Source: JBMNCQ01 sp049366715
GTDB taxonomy: Bacteria; Bacillota; Peptococcia; Peptococcales; BICA1-8
Length of the DNA stretch: 39,912 nt
NCBI GenBank assembly: GCA_049366715.1
Contig: JBMNCQ010000046.1
Coordinates: 1-39,912, forward strand
Reading direction: 5' to 3'
Shown: piece by piece, positions 23,887 to 31,907 of the stretch
Layout of the letters: each line of letters starts with the position of its first letter
How positions within the stretch are numbered: position 1 is the stretch's first letter
The notes under the pieces: model-generated
Told to the model about the DNA's origin: nothing
Database searches by the model: none
What the model saw: only the letters and a program-made list of their open reading frames with translations
Made by a program: the position numbers and the translations under genes

Positions 23887-24993
23887 ATGCAGACTGCCGT
23901 AAGCAATGATTTTGAGAAAATCGTCCTGCAGGAAATACCTTTAATTGATGTACGGGCTCCCTTGGAATTCACAAAAGGGGCCTTTATAAATGCGGTCAAT
24001 TTACCATTGATGAATGATGAGGAAAGACATCTGGTGGGCATCTGTTATAAAGAAGAGGGAAGTGAGGCAGCGGTCAGACTAGGCCATCAGTTAGTAGCGG
24101 GAGAGATCCGGCAGCAAAGAATTGCGGCCTGGACTGCCCATCTTAATCAATATCCCGCTAGTATGCTTTATTGTTTCAGGGGGGGCCTGCGCTCCCAGTT
24201 AAGCCAGAAATGGATCAGTGAAGCGGGCAGGGATATTCCCCGCCTGGCAGGCGGTTACAAGGCTTTTCGTAATTATCTCCTGGCTGCCCTCAGTCCGGCC
24301 GTACAAAACAGTACACCGGTTTTACTCAGCGGGTATACCGGTTCCGGCAAAACGCTCTTACTGCAAGAACTGGGCAATGCCATTGATCTGGAAGGTATCG
24401 CCAACTACCGGGGCTCATCTTTCGGCAGATATCTTACACCCCAGCCTACCCAGCTAACCTTTGAGAATAATCTTGCCTATGCCCTTATTCAGCATAAACA
24501 TCAAGCTTACCGTTATCTGCTTTTGGAAGACGAAGGAGCCAATATCGGCAAATGCCGACTGCCCAAAGCCCTGGCCGAATTTTTTTCCGGCGGTTACTTG
24601 GTCGTAATAGAACAGCCTTTTACCGAGCGTGTCAAAATAACTTTCCGGGAATATGTGACCGGATCACAGGCTGCTTATCTGAAAGCATTCGGCCGGGAAC
24701 AAGGGCTCTCTGCATGGAGCAGCTATATAAGGGATAGCATCAACAGGATCCAAAGACGTCTGGGCGGAGAACTGCATAAACGGGTCCTGAATTCCTTCGA
24801 ACTCAGCTTTCAGCATCAAAGCAAGCACGGAGAAACTAGCCTGCATAGAGACTGGATTACCTTGCTCCTCAAAGAATATTATGATCCCATGTACTCCTAT
24901 CAGCTGCGGAAAGCCAAGGGGGAAATTTTATTCACAGGTGACGCCCGGGAAGTTTTGGGGTATTTACAAACTTTAGAAAATGCCAAACTTTAA
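23887..24993 (+). CDS. mnmH: tRNA 2-selenouridine synthase
   Basis: 368 residues. The N-terminal rhodanese domain (about 1-135) has the catalytic C96 in LYCFRGGLRSQ. A P-loop domain follows with SGYTGSGKT (148-156), then LEGIANYRGSSFG and LLLEDEGANIG. It geranylates 2-thiouridine at tRNA wobble positions and replaces sulfur with selenium from selenophosphate. ATG with AAAGGAGAGG upstream; co-transcribed with selD and ended by a clear terminator. Also called selU or ybbB. Confidence 0.96.
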   Translation: MQTAVSNDFEKIVLQEIPLIDVRAPLEFTKGAFINAVNLPLMNDEERHLVGICYKEEGSEAAVRLGHQLVAGEIRQQRIAAWTAHLNQYPASMLYCFRGGLRSQLSQKWISEAGRDIPRLAGGYKAFRNYLLAALSPAVQNSTPVLLSGYTGSGKTLLLQELGNAIDLEGIANYRGSSFGRYLTPQPTQLTFENNLAYALIQHKHQAYRYLLLEDEGANIGKCRLPKALAEFFSGGYLVVIEQPFTERVKITFREYVTGSQAAYLKAFGREQGLSAWSSYIRDSINRIQRRLGGELHKRVLNSFELSFQHQSKHGETSLHRDWITLLLKEYYDPMYSYQLRKAKGEILFTGDAREVLGYLQTLENAKL

Positions 24994-25030
24994 TTTGCTT
25001 CGTGATTTATGATTAGTTATTATTGAAAAA

Positions 25031-25060
25031 GCTCTGCAGCATGGTGCAGAGCCTTTTTCC
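25031..25060 (+). terminator. Intrinsic terminator of selD-mnmH
   Basis: GCTCTGCA (25031-25038) pairs perfectly with TGCAGAGC (25045-25052) around a six-base loop, followed by CTTTTTCC. On minus there is also a T run, so it may work in both directions. Confidence 0.85.
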
Positions 25061-25414
25061 TTTGCGATTATTTGATAATTTGCACGATTTTGGTAGCCAA
25101 AATTACATGACATTAGCACCATTGTCAGGATGAGAAATACCGAGGCCATCCGCCGAATACCGACAGGTCTTGACCATGCTTTAATCGACATATTATTCTT
25201 CCTTATATTTTTTAAGAAGACATCCCGAACAAATTGGAGATATTTTCCTAGTGTAATCGAATTTTTATAGCATCGATTTTGCTTTCCAATTAAAAACCGG
25301 TGAATAATATGTTAATATTTGCTAATTCCTTCCGGGAATCTTTTCGTTCCGGCTTGATTTGCAGCACCGAAATTTTAACACCGGCAGAAAAAAGTGCCGG
25401 CACCTATTTTGTTA

Positions 25415-25485
25415 TTTAAAAGAATAGTGTATCTTGGAGATATCAAGGCGGGAAAATACTACTGCCTATTCTTTTAAAGCCCGCC
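25415..25485 (+). promoter_or_regulatory. Possible pseudoknot leader of the NRDE gene
   Basis: TTTAAAAGAATAG (25415-25427) pairs perfectly with CTATTCTTTTAAA (25466-25478). GGCGGG inside the loop (25447-25452) can pair with CCCGCC just after the stem (25480-25485), giving an H-type pseudoknot geometry. It ends 34 bp before the NRDE start. It could be a regulatory RNA or merely a dyad. It matches no riboswitch class that I recognise. Confidence 0.35.
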
Positions 25486-25519
25486 CCTGATCAATAACAG
25501 CTAATTATGAGGTAAAGCT

Positions 25520-26290
25520 ATGTGTACATTAATATTCGCCTATAAGATCCACCCCGCATATGATTTTATTTTTTTAGGCAACCGGGATGAATATAAAAAC
25601 CGGCCGGCTCAAGGAGCTCACTTTTGGGAATCTCATCCCCATGTCCTGGCCGGGCTGGATTTGGAAAAAGGCGGGTCTTGGACAGGCATTACCCGGGAAG
25701 GCCGCCTGGCTTTCGTGACGAATTACCGTGCTCCTGCTCTCCGGAGGGCCGGCGTCCTTTCCAGAGGCTATTTAGTGCGGGATTACCTGCTTACAGCTCT
25801 TGCTCCCCACGCCTATTTACAGAGCATCCGGTCCCGGCGGACTGCCTATAATCCTTTTAATCTACTAGTGGGGACTTTACAGGAATTGTGGTTTTACTCC
25901 AACGTAGAAAACCTGATCCGCCCTCTAAAACCGGGCATCTATGGTTTGAGCAATGCTCTACTGGACACGGCCTGGTTTAAAGTAACTCAGGCCAAAGAAC
26001 GCCTGACCCGGCTCTTACATTCGTCTTTCTCCGTGGAAGAACTTTTTGATATTTTGGCTGACACCGAGAGGCCTCCCGATGCGGATCTGCCCCGGACAGG
26101 CATTCCTCTGGAAACAGAGCGGCTCTTGTCTGCTATGCATATTGATGCCCCCGAGTACGGAACCCTTTATAAAACGATTATTCTCATTTCCTCCCGGCAA
26201 GAGGTATCTTTTTACGAAAAGCACCTCGATAATGAAGGACGCTGGCAGCTTACTTCCTACATGTTCCCTTGCGGGAGCAATACTCGGTAA
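25520..26290 (+). CDS. NRDE/TANGO2 family protein
   Basis: 256 residues. It has the family hallmarks MCTLIFAYKIHP (Cys2, an Ntn-like position), FLGNRDEYKNRPA (the NRDE motif, 20-32), GGSWTGITREGRLAFVTNYR and GIYGLSNALLDTAW. TANGO2-family proteins have been linked to haem or lipid handling; the bacterial role is not established. ATG with GAGGTAAAG upstream. Monocistronic, between the selenium genes and the zinc module. Confidence 0.9.
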   Translation: MCTLIFAYKIHPAYDFIFLGNRDEYKNRPAQGAHFWESHPHVLAGLDLEKGGSWTGITREGRLAFVTNYRAPALRRAGVLSRGYLVRDYLLTALAPHAYLQSIRSRRTAYNPFNLLVGTLQELWFYSNVENLIRPLKPGIYGLSNALLDTAWFKVTQAKERLTRLLHSSFSVEELFDILADTERPPDADLPRTGIPLETERLLSAMHIDAPEYGTLYKTIILISSRQEVSFYEKHLDNEGRWQLTSYMFPCGSNTR

Positions 26291-26318
26291 AGGGCATTAT
26301 CCGCAAATGCAGAAGAAT

Positions 26319-26351
26319 AAAAAAACACTTGCTATCCTGCCTCAAGTGTTT
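26319..26351 (-). terminator. Intrinsic terminator of the YcgR/YcgQ-like operon
   Basis: AAACACTTG (26323-26331) pairs with CAAGTGTTT (26343-26351) around an 11-nt loop. On minus the stem runs into seven T residues. It lies about 57 bp after the last gene of the minus-strand pair. Confidence 0.8.
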
Positions 26352-26407
26352 GCCCAACCGGACGGTTTAGTATACCGAATTTGCACTACTGCCTGCGGTT
26401 CCGGGTA

Positions 26408-27166
26408 TTATGGATAGATATATTGATCAACAGGGGGCTCAATTCTTGCAATTTTGCTAACTTTCAGCAAAGGTACAGTTTCTTCCTGCTTACTGTAGCG
26501 GTTATACCGGGTAGTTTTTTGCACAGTGCCCGTAACTTTAATCCACTCATTATCTGCCACTTCACTTCCCTGGTCCCACTCACATAATAATCCCACAACC
26601 TGGACATCGGCAGCACAGCAAGCCATGATTAACCTGGCAATCACAAAGTTATTTTTCTGAAAATCTGTTTCTCTGAATACAAACCCCGCCAGTTCGACTT
26701 CTTGACCAAGAATCCGGTCTGAATTTGCGGAAACAGCCATTAAAGCATTGAGAAATTCTGCTCCACCGCTCTTATCGTAATCACCGGGATCACTGTTATT
26801 GGTGTTTGTTTCAGAACGGAGCGGGTCAAGATTGTTCAAGTTGTGATCACTTATATCGGCCCCTTTTTTCTGGGCGGCAATTTGAGCGCTCAAACTGTCA
26901 GGATTGACGGTAAAAGCTAAAAACAGCGGAATCAGAAAGATAAGATACCCTAATTTAATTCTTTTGATTTTAGCGTAACTAAATATTTTTCTAATCTGAA
27001 AGATGGCTAATACGATAAAAACGCCTCCGGAAAAGAGGGTATATTTAAACATTTTAGGATGAATAAAGGCTTTTATTTTCATGGTCTGGAATAACACATA
27101 AATATAATAAGCAAAAGCAACAAGTATGATAAACCAGAGGAATTCATTAAGATTAAACTTTTTCAT
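26408..27166 (-). CDS. TIGR03943/YcgQ-like membrane protein, partner of permease
   Basis: 252 residues. Three hydrophobic helices lie in the N-terminal 95 residues (LWFIILVAFAYYIYVLF, YTLFSGGVFIVLAIF, LGYLIFLIPLFLAF). An outer domain follows with LGQEVELAGFVF, RLIMACCAADVQVVGLL and EWIKVTGTV. The CC pair in MACCAAD could bind metal. Proteins of this type are encoded beside DUF318/ArsP-like permeases, and the pair is often found in zinc-responsive neighbourhoods; direct transport is unproven. It is 7 bp downstream of the permease gene. ATG with AAAGGTG and AGGAGG upstream. Confidence 0.85.
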   Translation of the reverse strand: MKKFNLNEFLWFIILVAFAYYIYVLFQTMKIKAFIHPKMFKYTLFSGGVFIVLAIFQIRKIFSYAKIKRIKLGYLIFLIPLFLAFTVNPDSLSAQIAAQKKGADISDHNLNNLDPLRSETNTNNSDPGDYDKSGGAEFLNALMAVSANSDRILGQEVELAGFVFRETDFQKNNFVIARLIMACCAADVQVVGLLCEWDQGSEVADNEWIKVTGTVQKTTRYNRYSKQEETVPLLKVSKIARIEPPVDQYIYP

Positions 27167-27173
27167 TTCACCT

Positions 27174-28280
27174 TTATCCTCCTATAACATTAACCAGCAT
27201 AGCCATAATAAAACATGTTAAAGCTATGACCGTTATCAGCTTCATTACAAATTTAATTTTAAAGGTACCCAGTAACAACAGGGTATTTTTCATATCCAGC
27301 ATAGGACCAAATATTAAAAATCCGATGATCGAACCGGTCGTAAATTGACCGACAAATGTCCTGGCTACAAATGCGTCGGCTTCTGAACATAACGAAAGTC
27401 CAAATGCTAAAATCATCATAACTACCGTTGAAGATACCTGGCCCTGTCCTATTGCTAAGAAATAGCTTCTGTCTATAAAAGTCTGCATTAAAGCAGACAA
27501 AAAAGCTCCGATTATCAAAAATCTGCCTACATCGTATAATTCTGAGCCGGCGTGCTCTATTAACGCGGTAATTTTTGCTGCAAATCCCCGGGCCCCGGGA
27601 TTTGCTGGGCCGGCACAGTGATTACAGCCACAACTATGCTGTGCAAAGTCCCGGTCTGCCTGGCAACCATCTTCGGCACTGCAGCTATCACCCGGCTGAT
27701 TATGCAAATGCAGCGAACCATTTTTTAAAGGATTATGGGCCTTCTCCATAACTCCTGTGAGATAACCGATTAATACGGCACCCACCAGACCTAAAGACCC
27801 CCTGAAAAGCATCATATAAGCTTGCCCGGAAAATGCATAATAAGTGGAAGCCAGTACGACCGGATTCACTATGGGAACCGCAAGCATAAATGTTACAGCA
27901 ATGTGCAGGGGTACGCCCTTTTGGATCAGCCTTCTCGTTACAGGTATGATGGCACATTCACATACCGGAAATAAAATGCCCGCCAGGGCGGCAGCCAAAA
28001 GTCCGGTAAATCTGCTCCGGGGAATAATTCCGGCTATCGTTTCTTCCGAGACAAATATCTGGATTATTGCGGAGATAAAAGTACCAATCATGATAAAAGG
28101 CAAAGCTTCCAGGATGATACTTAAAAATACGATTGTGAATCCCGCTAGATATTCTTGGGGAATAAATGAAAAAGCTTCCCAATCAAAATTTATCATAATA
28201 TCTAAAAACAAGCCTATTATTATTATATTCAAGAGATAAATGGCGGCATTTTCCATTTTATTATCGCTTAATTTTACCAT
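27174..28280 (-). CDS. DUF318/ArsP-like permease (YcgR-like)
   Basis: 368 residues with about eight membrane helices. It carries the signatures FPVCECAIIPVTRRL (about 105-119) and MLAVPIVNPVVLAS of this permease class, and a late LCSEADAFVARTF. The central cytoplasmic loop (about 190-230) is rich in His and Cys (LHLHNQ, HSCGCNHCAGP), a likely metal-binding insert. It belongs to the two-component YcgR-YcgQ type. With the zinc uptake genes and a Zur-like regulator next door, I infer a zinc-related role, although related ArsP proteins export organoarsenicals. ATG start. Confidence 0.85.
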   Translation of the reverse strand: MVKLSDNKMENAAIYLLNIIIIGLFLDIMINFDWEAFSFIPQEYLAGFTIVFLSIILEALPFIMIGTFISAIIQIFVSEETIAGIIPRSRFTGLLAAALAGILFPVCECAIIPVTRRLIQKGVPLHIAVTFMLAVPIVNPVVLASTYYAFSGQAYMMLFRGSLGLVGAVLIGYLTGVMEKAHNPLKNGSLHLHNQPGDSCSAEDGCQADRDFAQHSCGCNHCAGPANPGARGFAAKITALIEHAGSELYDVGRFLIIGAFLSALMQTFIDRSYFLAIGQGQVSSTVVMMILAFGLSLCSEADAFVARTFVGQFTTGSIIGFLIFGPMLDMKNTLLLLGTFKIKFVMKLITVIALTCFIMAMLVNVIGG

Positions 28281-28431
28281 GATACCTTAATCCTTCCAGG
28301 GGAAAATTAATGTTAGCAAGAATGATATTCCGGCCGTAACACCATCTCACAACAACCACTCAATTGAAATAGCAGTAATGATACTTACCTGGATACTTTC
28401 CCGGCTTCTCATATTTTACATACTTTAAAAG

Positions 28432-28460
28432 TTGTTTATCGGGATTATTTATTATATGAT
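28432..28460 (+). promoter_or_regulatory. Promoter of the fur/zur gene
   Basis: -35 TTGTTT (28432-28437), 17-bp spacer, -10 TATGAT (28455-28460) on plus. A GATAC-N7-GTATC dyad (28458-28474) overlaps the -10. Confidence 0.5.
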
Positions 28461-28474
28461 ACTAAAGAGGTATC
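28458..28474. promoter_or_regulatory. Dyad over the fur/zur -10 box
   Basis: GATAC and GTATC arms with seven bases between, over the -10. GATACT words also occur at 28379-28384 and 28392-28397 in the divergent region. Possible autoregulatory site. Confidence 0.35.
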
Positions 28475-28497
28475 TTAGTATTTTGGGGTGAATTTTT

Positions 28498-28935
28498 ATG
28501 GAATTAAATGATTTGCTGGATATATTAAAATCCCATGGTTATAAAATAACCGAACAAAGAAAAACAATTTTACAGGTACTGGCTGCCCATAACCAAAATC
28601 TTATTCCTGTAGAAATTCTCCTTAATAAATCCAAAGAAATCTATCCTAAAACCAATATGTCTACCGTATATAGAAATCTGGAAATCTTAGAAAAATTAAA
28701 TCTGATTTATAAAGTTAATACGGAAAACAATACGACCTTATATAAATTAATATGCTCGGCGGAGCACCATCATCACCATCTGATCTGTAAACAATGCGGC
28801 AAAACCGAAGCCATAGATTTCTGTCCCATCAACACTTTAAAAAAGCTCTCCCGGGATAAAAATTTTAATTTAACGGACCATAAAATAGAATTGTATGGAT
28901 ATTGCAGGGATTGCGAAGCGGCCAAAAACAACTGA
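28498..28935 (+). CDS. Fur-family regulator, probably Zur
   Basis: 145 residues. N-terminal winged helix: GYKITEQRKTILQVL (about 15-29) and NMSTVYRNLEILEKLNLI (about 56-73). The zinc and dimerisation part has AEHHHHHLICKQCGKTEAIDFC (about 88-109), with CxxC, and a second CRDC near the C terminus, so the structural zinc site is complete. The five-His run followed by CKQC fits Zur or Fur. Since it is flanked by znuABC and the YcgRQ pair, I favour Zur. ATG with GGGGTG upstream. Confidence 0.85.
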   Translation: MELNDLLDILKSHGYKITEQRKTILQVLAAHNQNLIPVEILLNKSKEIYPKTNMSTVYRNLEILEKLNLIYKVNTENNTTLYKLICSAEHHHHHLICKQCGKTEAIDFCPINTLKKLSRDKNFNLTDHKIELYGYCRDCEAAKNN

Positions 28936-28976
28936 TCACACGATTAGGGAGCCTATTTCGCTTCCCCTTGTTTACC

Positions 28977-29804
28977 TCAGGTAGGTTTAAACTTTTTTAT
29001 CCCGAAGAAAACCATAAAAGAAAATGCATTAAGCATAACAATTGTTGCTCCTGTCGGGAAGTTCATGATGAAGGATATGAAAACACCCATAATCACACAG
29101 GACACCGACACAATGGTTGAAATAAGAATGGTACCTTTAAAACTTTGGGCTACCTGTAAAGCCGTTACGGTGGGAAATATAATCAGACTTGAGATCAGCA
29201 TGGTGCCTACAACGCGGATACCTAGCACAATAGTAATAGAGGTCAGCACCAGGATCAGGTAATTCAGCCCTTTCGTATTAAGCCCGCTGACCTTTGCAAA
29301 TTCTTCATCGTAGGTTATGGCAAATAAATTATGATAGAAAAAAAAGATCAGAGCAATAACCACCAGTGATAAAATAACCGACAAGATAACATCAGCATCA
29401 CTAATCACCAGGATGCTTCCAAAAAGATAACTGAATAAATCAACGTTAAAACCCTGGGCCACGCTGGAAATAAGCACACCGGCCGCCACCGCAAAAGATG
29501 ACACCAGCCCGATGGCCGCATCCCCGTGCAAATCAGCTTTTTCGTTGAGTTTCAGGATCAGCAGCGAGGACAACATGACCAGCGGAATGGAAACAAGCAG
29601 CGGTGAGGCGGCAAGAAAGAGGGCTATGGCTACCGTTGCAAAGCTCACATGAGCCAGACCGTCTCCAATCATAGAGTATTTTTTCAAAACCAAAAATATC
29701 CCTAGAAAAGAGCAGCAGACAGCGATTAATGATCCTACCAGCAACGCTTTTAACATAAAATCATATTGTAAGACTTCAACGATCGACATGATTATATTTT
29801 CCAT
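28977..29804 (-). CDS. znuB: Zinc ABC transporter permease
   Basis: 275 residues, ABC-3 family, with about eight to nine membrane helices. Signatures are LGIFLVLKKYSMIGDGLAHVSF (about 33-54), LHGDAAIGLVSSFA and VVGTMLISSLIIFPTVTALQ. It imports zinc (or possibly manganese) with ZnuC and ZnuA. It overlaps znuC by 29 bp and is the last gene of znuACB. It converges with the fur/zur gene, with only 41 bp between the stops. Confidence 0.92.
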   Translation of the reverse strand: MENIIMSIVEVLQYDFMLKALLVGSLIAVCCSFLGIFLVLKKYSMIGDGLAHVSFATVAIALFLAASPLLVSIPLVMLSSLLILKLNEKADLHGDAAIGLVSSFAVAAGVLISSVAQGFNVDLFSYLFGSILVISDADVILSVILSLVVIALIFFFYHNLFAITYDEEFAKVSGLNTKGLNYLILVLTSITIVLGIRVVGTMLISSLIIFPTVTALQVAQSFKGTILISTIVSVSCVIMGVFISFIMNFPTGATIVMLNAFSFMVFFGIKKFKPT

Positions 29805-30546
29805 TATCCGTATGCCTCCAACAAAACTGATGCTGTCCGAAAAAACCGAAATACTCCGTCATCTCCTGCGAACTGCAAAATTCTTCATAAGTCCCGTAAA
29901 ATACCAGGCGTCGATCCAGGTAAAGCATTTTTTCCGTATACTTGCCTATTGAGCCGATATCATGAGACACCAGGAGTACCGTGACACCTTCTTTTCTATT
30001 CAACTCTCGCAGAAGCTCATAAAATTCTTCTCTGATTTTAGGATCAAGGGCACTGGTCGGTTCATCCAGGATTAATATTTTCGGCGAACTTACCATGGCC
30101 CGGGCCAGCAGCACTCTTTGCTGCTGACCGCCGGACAAATCCCCTATTTTTTTTTCCTTTAAATCTAAAATTCTAAGTTTCGTTAAAATTGTCTCTACCT
30201 TTTTCCAATCTTTTTTAGAAAAAATCTGCGGAGTTCTCTTGCCTCCCAGCAAGCCAATAGAGACAATCTCTTTTACTTTGGCCGGAAAGAGCTTATCATT
30301 GGCAACGGCTTTTTGGGGAAGATACCCGATAAACCCACTTCCCTGCAGTTCCCGGCAGAACCGGATTTCACCCTGATGCAAAGGTAAAAGTCCCAGTAAG
30401 CCCTTCATTAAAGTGGTTTTGCCGGAACCATTGGGGCCGACAATACCAATGTAGTCTCCCTGGTCAACTTGAAAGCTGATCTTACTTAAAGCTTCATGCC
30501 TGCCGTATTTTATCGTCAGATCCCGCACATTCAAAATATTACTCAT
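29776..30546 (-). CDS. znuC: Zinc ABC transporter ATPase
   Basis: 256 residues. Walker A GPNGSGKTT (37-45), ABC signature LSGGQQQRVLLARAM, Walker B ILILDEPTSALDP, and the switch His in LLVSHD. The tail FGQHQFCWRHTDNGKYNHVDR has several His. It overlaps znuA by 8 bp (ATGAGTAA) and znuB by 29 bp, so it is co-translated. It powers zinc uptake. Confidence 0.94.
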   Translation of the reverse strand: MSNILNVRDLTIKYGRHEALSKISFQVDQGDYIGIVGPNGSGKTTLMKGLLGLLPLHQGEIRFCRELQGSGFIGYLPQKAVANDKLFPAKVKEIVSIGLLGGKRTPQIFSKKDWKKVETILTKLRILDLKEKKIGDLSGGQQQRVLLARAMVSSPKILILDEPTSALDPKIREEFYELLRELNRKEGVTVLLVSHDIGSIGKYTEKMLYLDRRLVFYGTYEEFCSSQEMTEYFGFFGQHQFCWRHTDNGKYNHVDR

Positions 30547-31600
30547 TATATCCCAGTCCCCGTTTTAATTTTTCCAGGTTATCTTCCATAATCTTGAGAT
30601 AAGATATGCCTGAATTCAATTCCTCTTTCGTGACATTATGAGCCCCGTGCAGCAGCAGCATTTCAGCTCCGGTCTGCTCAGAAATTACTTTAGCAACTTT
30701 AGGGTCAATTAATTCTTCGTAGTAGATTACCTTGAGTCCCGAATTCTCCATGTTCTTAATCAGCTCTACAATTCTCCGGGGAGTAGGTTCCGCATCGGGG
30801 GCAAAACCGCTGTAAGGAGAAATATACTCCAGGCCATAGCGCTTGGCAAGGTAGCCGAAGGCAAAATGCCCTCCGTACATGATTTTCTTATATTTAGTTT
30901 TCCGGAAAGCTTCGGAAAATTTCTGATCAAGAGCTGCAAGCTTGGCTTTATAAGCTTCTCCATTTTCCTGATAGAAATTTGCATTCCCTGCATCAGCCCG
31001 GACAAGTCCCGCGACAATATTATCCACCATCATCTGAGCATAAACAGGATCAACCCAGATATGGGGATCTTTCTCCCCGTGGTGATGCTCATCTTCATCA
31101 TGGTGTTCGTCTTCATCATGGTGTTCGTCTTCATCATGGTGTTCGTCTTCATCATGGTGTTCGTCTTCGTCATGTTCAGGGGAGTGCCCTTCTTCAACCA
31201 CCAGAGGAATTCCTGCACTGGCATCAACTACTATCACACTTTCCGTTTTAATCGTCTCGATGACTTTATGGGCCCAGGGCTCCATATACTCTCCTGTATA
31301 AATAAACAGATCTGATTTCTGAATATTAACGATGTCCCGGGGGGATGGTTCATAGGCATGGGCTTCCACCCCGGGAGGCAATAAAAGACTAACGTCAGCC
31401 TTATCCTTCGCTATTTCCCTGACAAAATCATATTGGGGAAAGAGAGTTGTAACAATCTTAATTTTGGCCTGTTCCGCATCAGCCCCACCCTTAACCTTCC
31501 CTGCGTCAGATACACGATCCGCCGGCCCGTTGCAGCCTCCTGCAAACACAAGCAGCAAAGCAGCCAGGATCACTGCCAGGCAGACTTGCAAATTTTTCAT
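30539..31600 (-). CDS. znuA: Zinc-binding lipoprotein of ABC transporter
   Basis: 353 residues from the ATG at 31600, which has AAGGAGGG 7 nt upstream. An open frame continues to 31765, but it would put 55 residues before a clear lipoprotein signal (MKNLQVCLAVILAALLLVFAGGC). Cluster A-1 binding protein: IVTTLFPQYDFVREIA, PGVEAHAYEPSPRDI (zinc His), DPHIWVDP and MYGGHFAFGYLAKRYG. Between the first two lobes is an acidic His loop with five DEDEHH units encoded by an 18-bp tandem repeat. A promoter and a palindrome lie about 260-300 bp upstream, giving a long leader. Confidence 0.93.
   Translation of the reverse strand: MKNLQVCLAVILAALLLVFAGGCNGPADRVSDAGKVKGGADAEQAKIKIVTTLFPQYDFVREIAKDKADVSLLLPPGVEAHAYEPSPRDIVNIQKSDLFIYTGEYMEPWAHKVIETIKTESVIVVDASAGIPLVVEEGHSPEHDEDEHHDEDEHHDEDEHHDEDEHHDEDEHHHGEKDPHIWVDPVYAQMMVDNIVAGLVRADAGNANFYQENGEAYKAKLAALDQKFSEAFRKTKYKKIMYGGHFAFGYLAKRYGLEYISPYSGFAPDAEPTPRRIVELIKNMENSGLKVIYYEELIDPKVAKVISEQTGAEMLLLHGAHNVTKEELNSGISYLKIMEDNLEKLKRGLGYNE
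31087..31176 (-). repeat. Five 18-bp tandem repeats in znuA
   Basis: Five units of GTTCGTCTTCATCATGGT on plus, the three internal ones identical and the ends slightly diverged. They encode DEDEHH units of the metal-binding loop. In-frame copy number could vary by slippage. Confidence 0.9.
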
Positions 31601-31659
31601 CCGGGTTCCCTCCTTATTTTTTCCTTTAGATCTAAGATATGCGCATTTCCAGACGCAAA

Positions 31660-31674
31660 TGCATATTATTTGCA
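31660..31674. promoter_or_regulatory. Second Fur-family-like palindrome in znuA leader
   Basis: TGCATATTATTTGCA, a 7-1-7 repeat with one mismatch from the perfect copy at 31850-31864; it lies 60 bp before the znuA ATG. Confidence 0.4.
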
Positions 31675-31849
31675 AATAAAACTCCTCCCAAAAATACGTG
31701 CATTTAAATTTCTTCAAAACACGCCGGTTTAAATATGCATTGCCGTTTAGTTCCTCTCTGATCATAATGTTCGAATTCCGATAAGCTCCGAAATTACCTG
31801 AAATAAATCACCGCATTTGTTCATCTGCACCACCACTTATTGTGCTTAT

Positions 31850-31864
31850 TGCAAATTATTTGCA
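31850..31864. promoter_or_regulatory. Zur/Fur-type 7-1-7 palindrome at znuA promoter
   Basis: TGCAAAT-T-ATTTGCA, a perfect 7-1-7 inverted repeat just downstream of the znuA -10 box and near the transcription start. The geometry is that of Fur-family operators, so it is probably the site of the Zur-like protein at 28498-28935. Confidence 0.6.
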
Positions 31865-31878
31865 TTTATACTGTCCCA

Positions 31879-31907
31879 ATTATATTGCGTGTTAAACCCT
31901 AAGTCAA
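31879..31907 (-). promoter_or_regulatory. Promoter of znuACB
   Basis: -35 TTGACT (31907-31902), 17-bp spacer, -10 TATAAT (31884-31879) on minus. Near-consensus sigma-A promoter, followed at once by the 7-1-7 palindrome. Confidence 0.75.

Larger units (their letters stand above)
24994..25519. other. Intergenic region, leader and terminator
   Basis: 526 bp. It holds the mnmH terminator (25031-25060), a small dyad ATTTTGG-TAG-CCAAAAT near 25090-25107, a CCGGCA/TGCCGG dyad at 25381-25400 and the leader structure at 25415-25485. I see no coding frame with a ribosome site; a minus-strand frame at 24973-25191 runs through the terminator and is rejected. Confidence 0.45.

Noticed and set aside
24973..25191. 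Minus-strand 72-codon frame with a lipoprotein-like stretch (ILTMVLMSC).
   Set aside because: It runs through the mnmH terminator and into the mnmH 3' end, and has no ribosome binding site.
25381..25400. CCGGCA/TGCCGG dyad as a terminator.
   Set aside because: No T tract follows on either strand and no gene ends close by.
28920..28976. GGGAGC/GCTTCCC dyad between the fur/zur and znuB stops.
   Set aside because: The stem has a bulge and only a weak T tail; too poor to call a terminator.
31087..31176. The tandem repeats as a possible CRISPR array.
   Set aside because: Units are 18 bp without spacers and encode a His/Asp loop in frame.
30866..31315. Plus-strand frame of 149 codons with repeats.
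   Set aside because: It is the reverse of the DEDEHH repeats of znuA.
31601..31765. N-terminal extension of znuA to 31765.
   Set aside because: It would bury the lipoprotein signal; the ATG at 31600 has a strong AAGGAGGG site.
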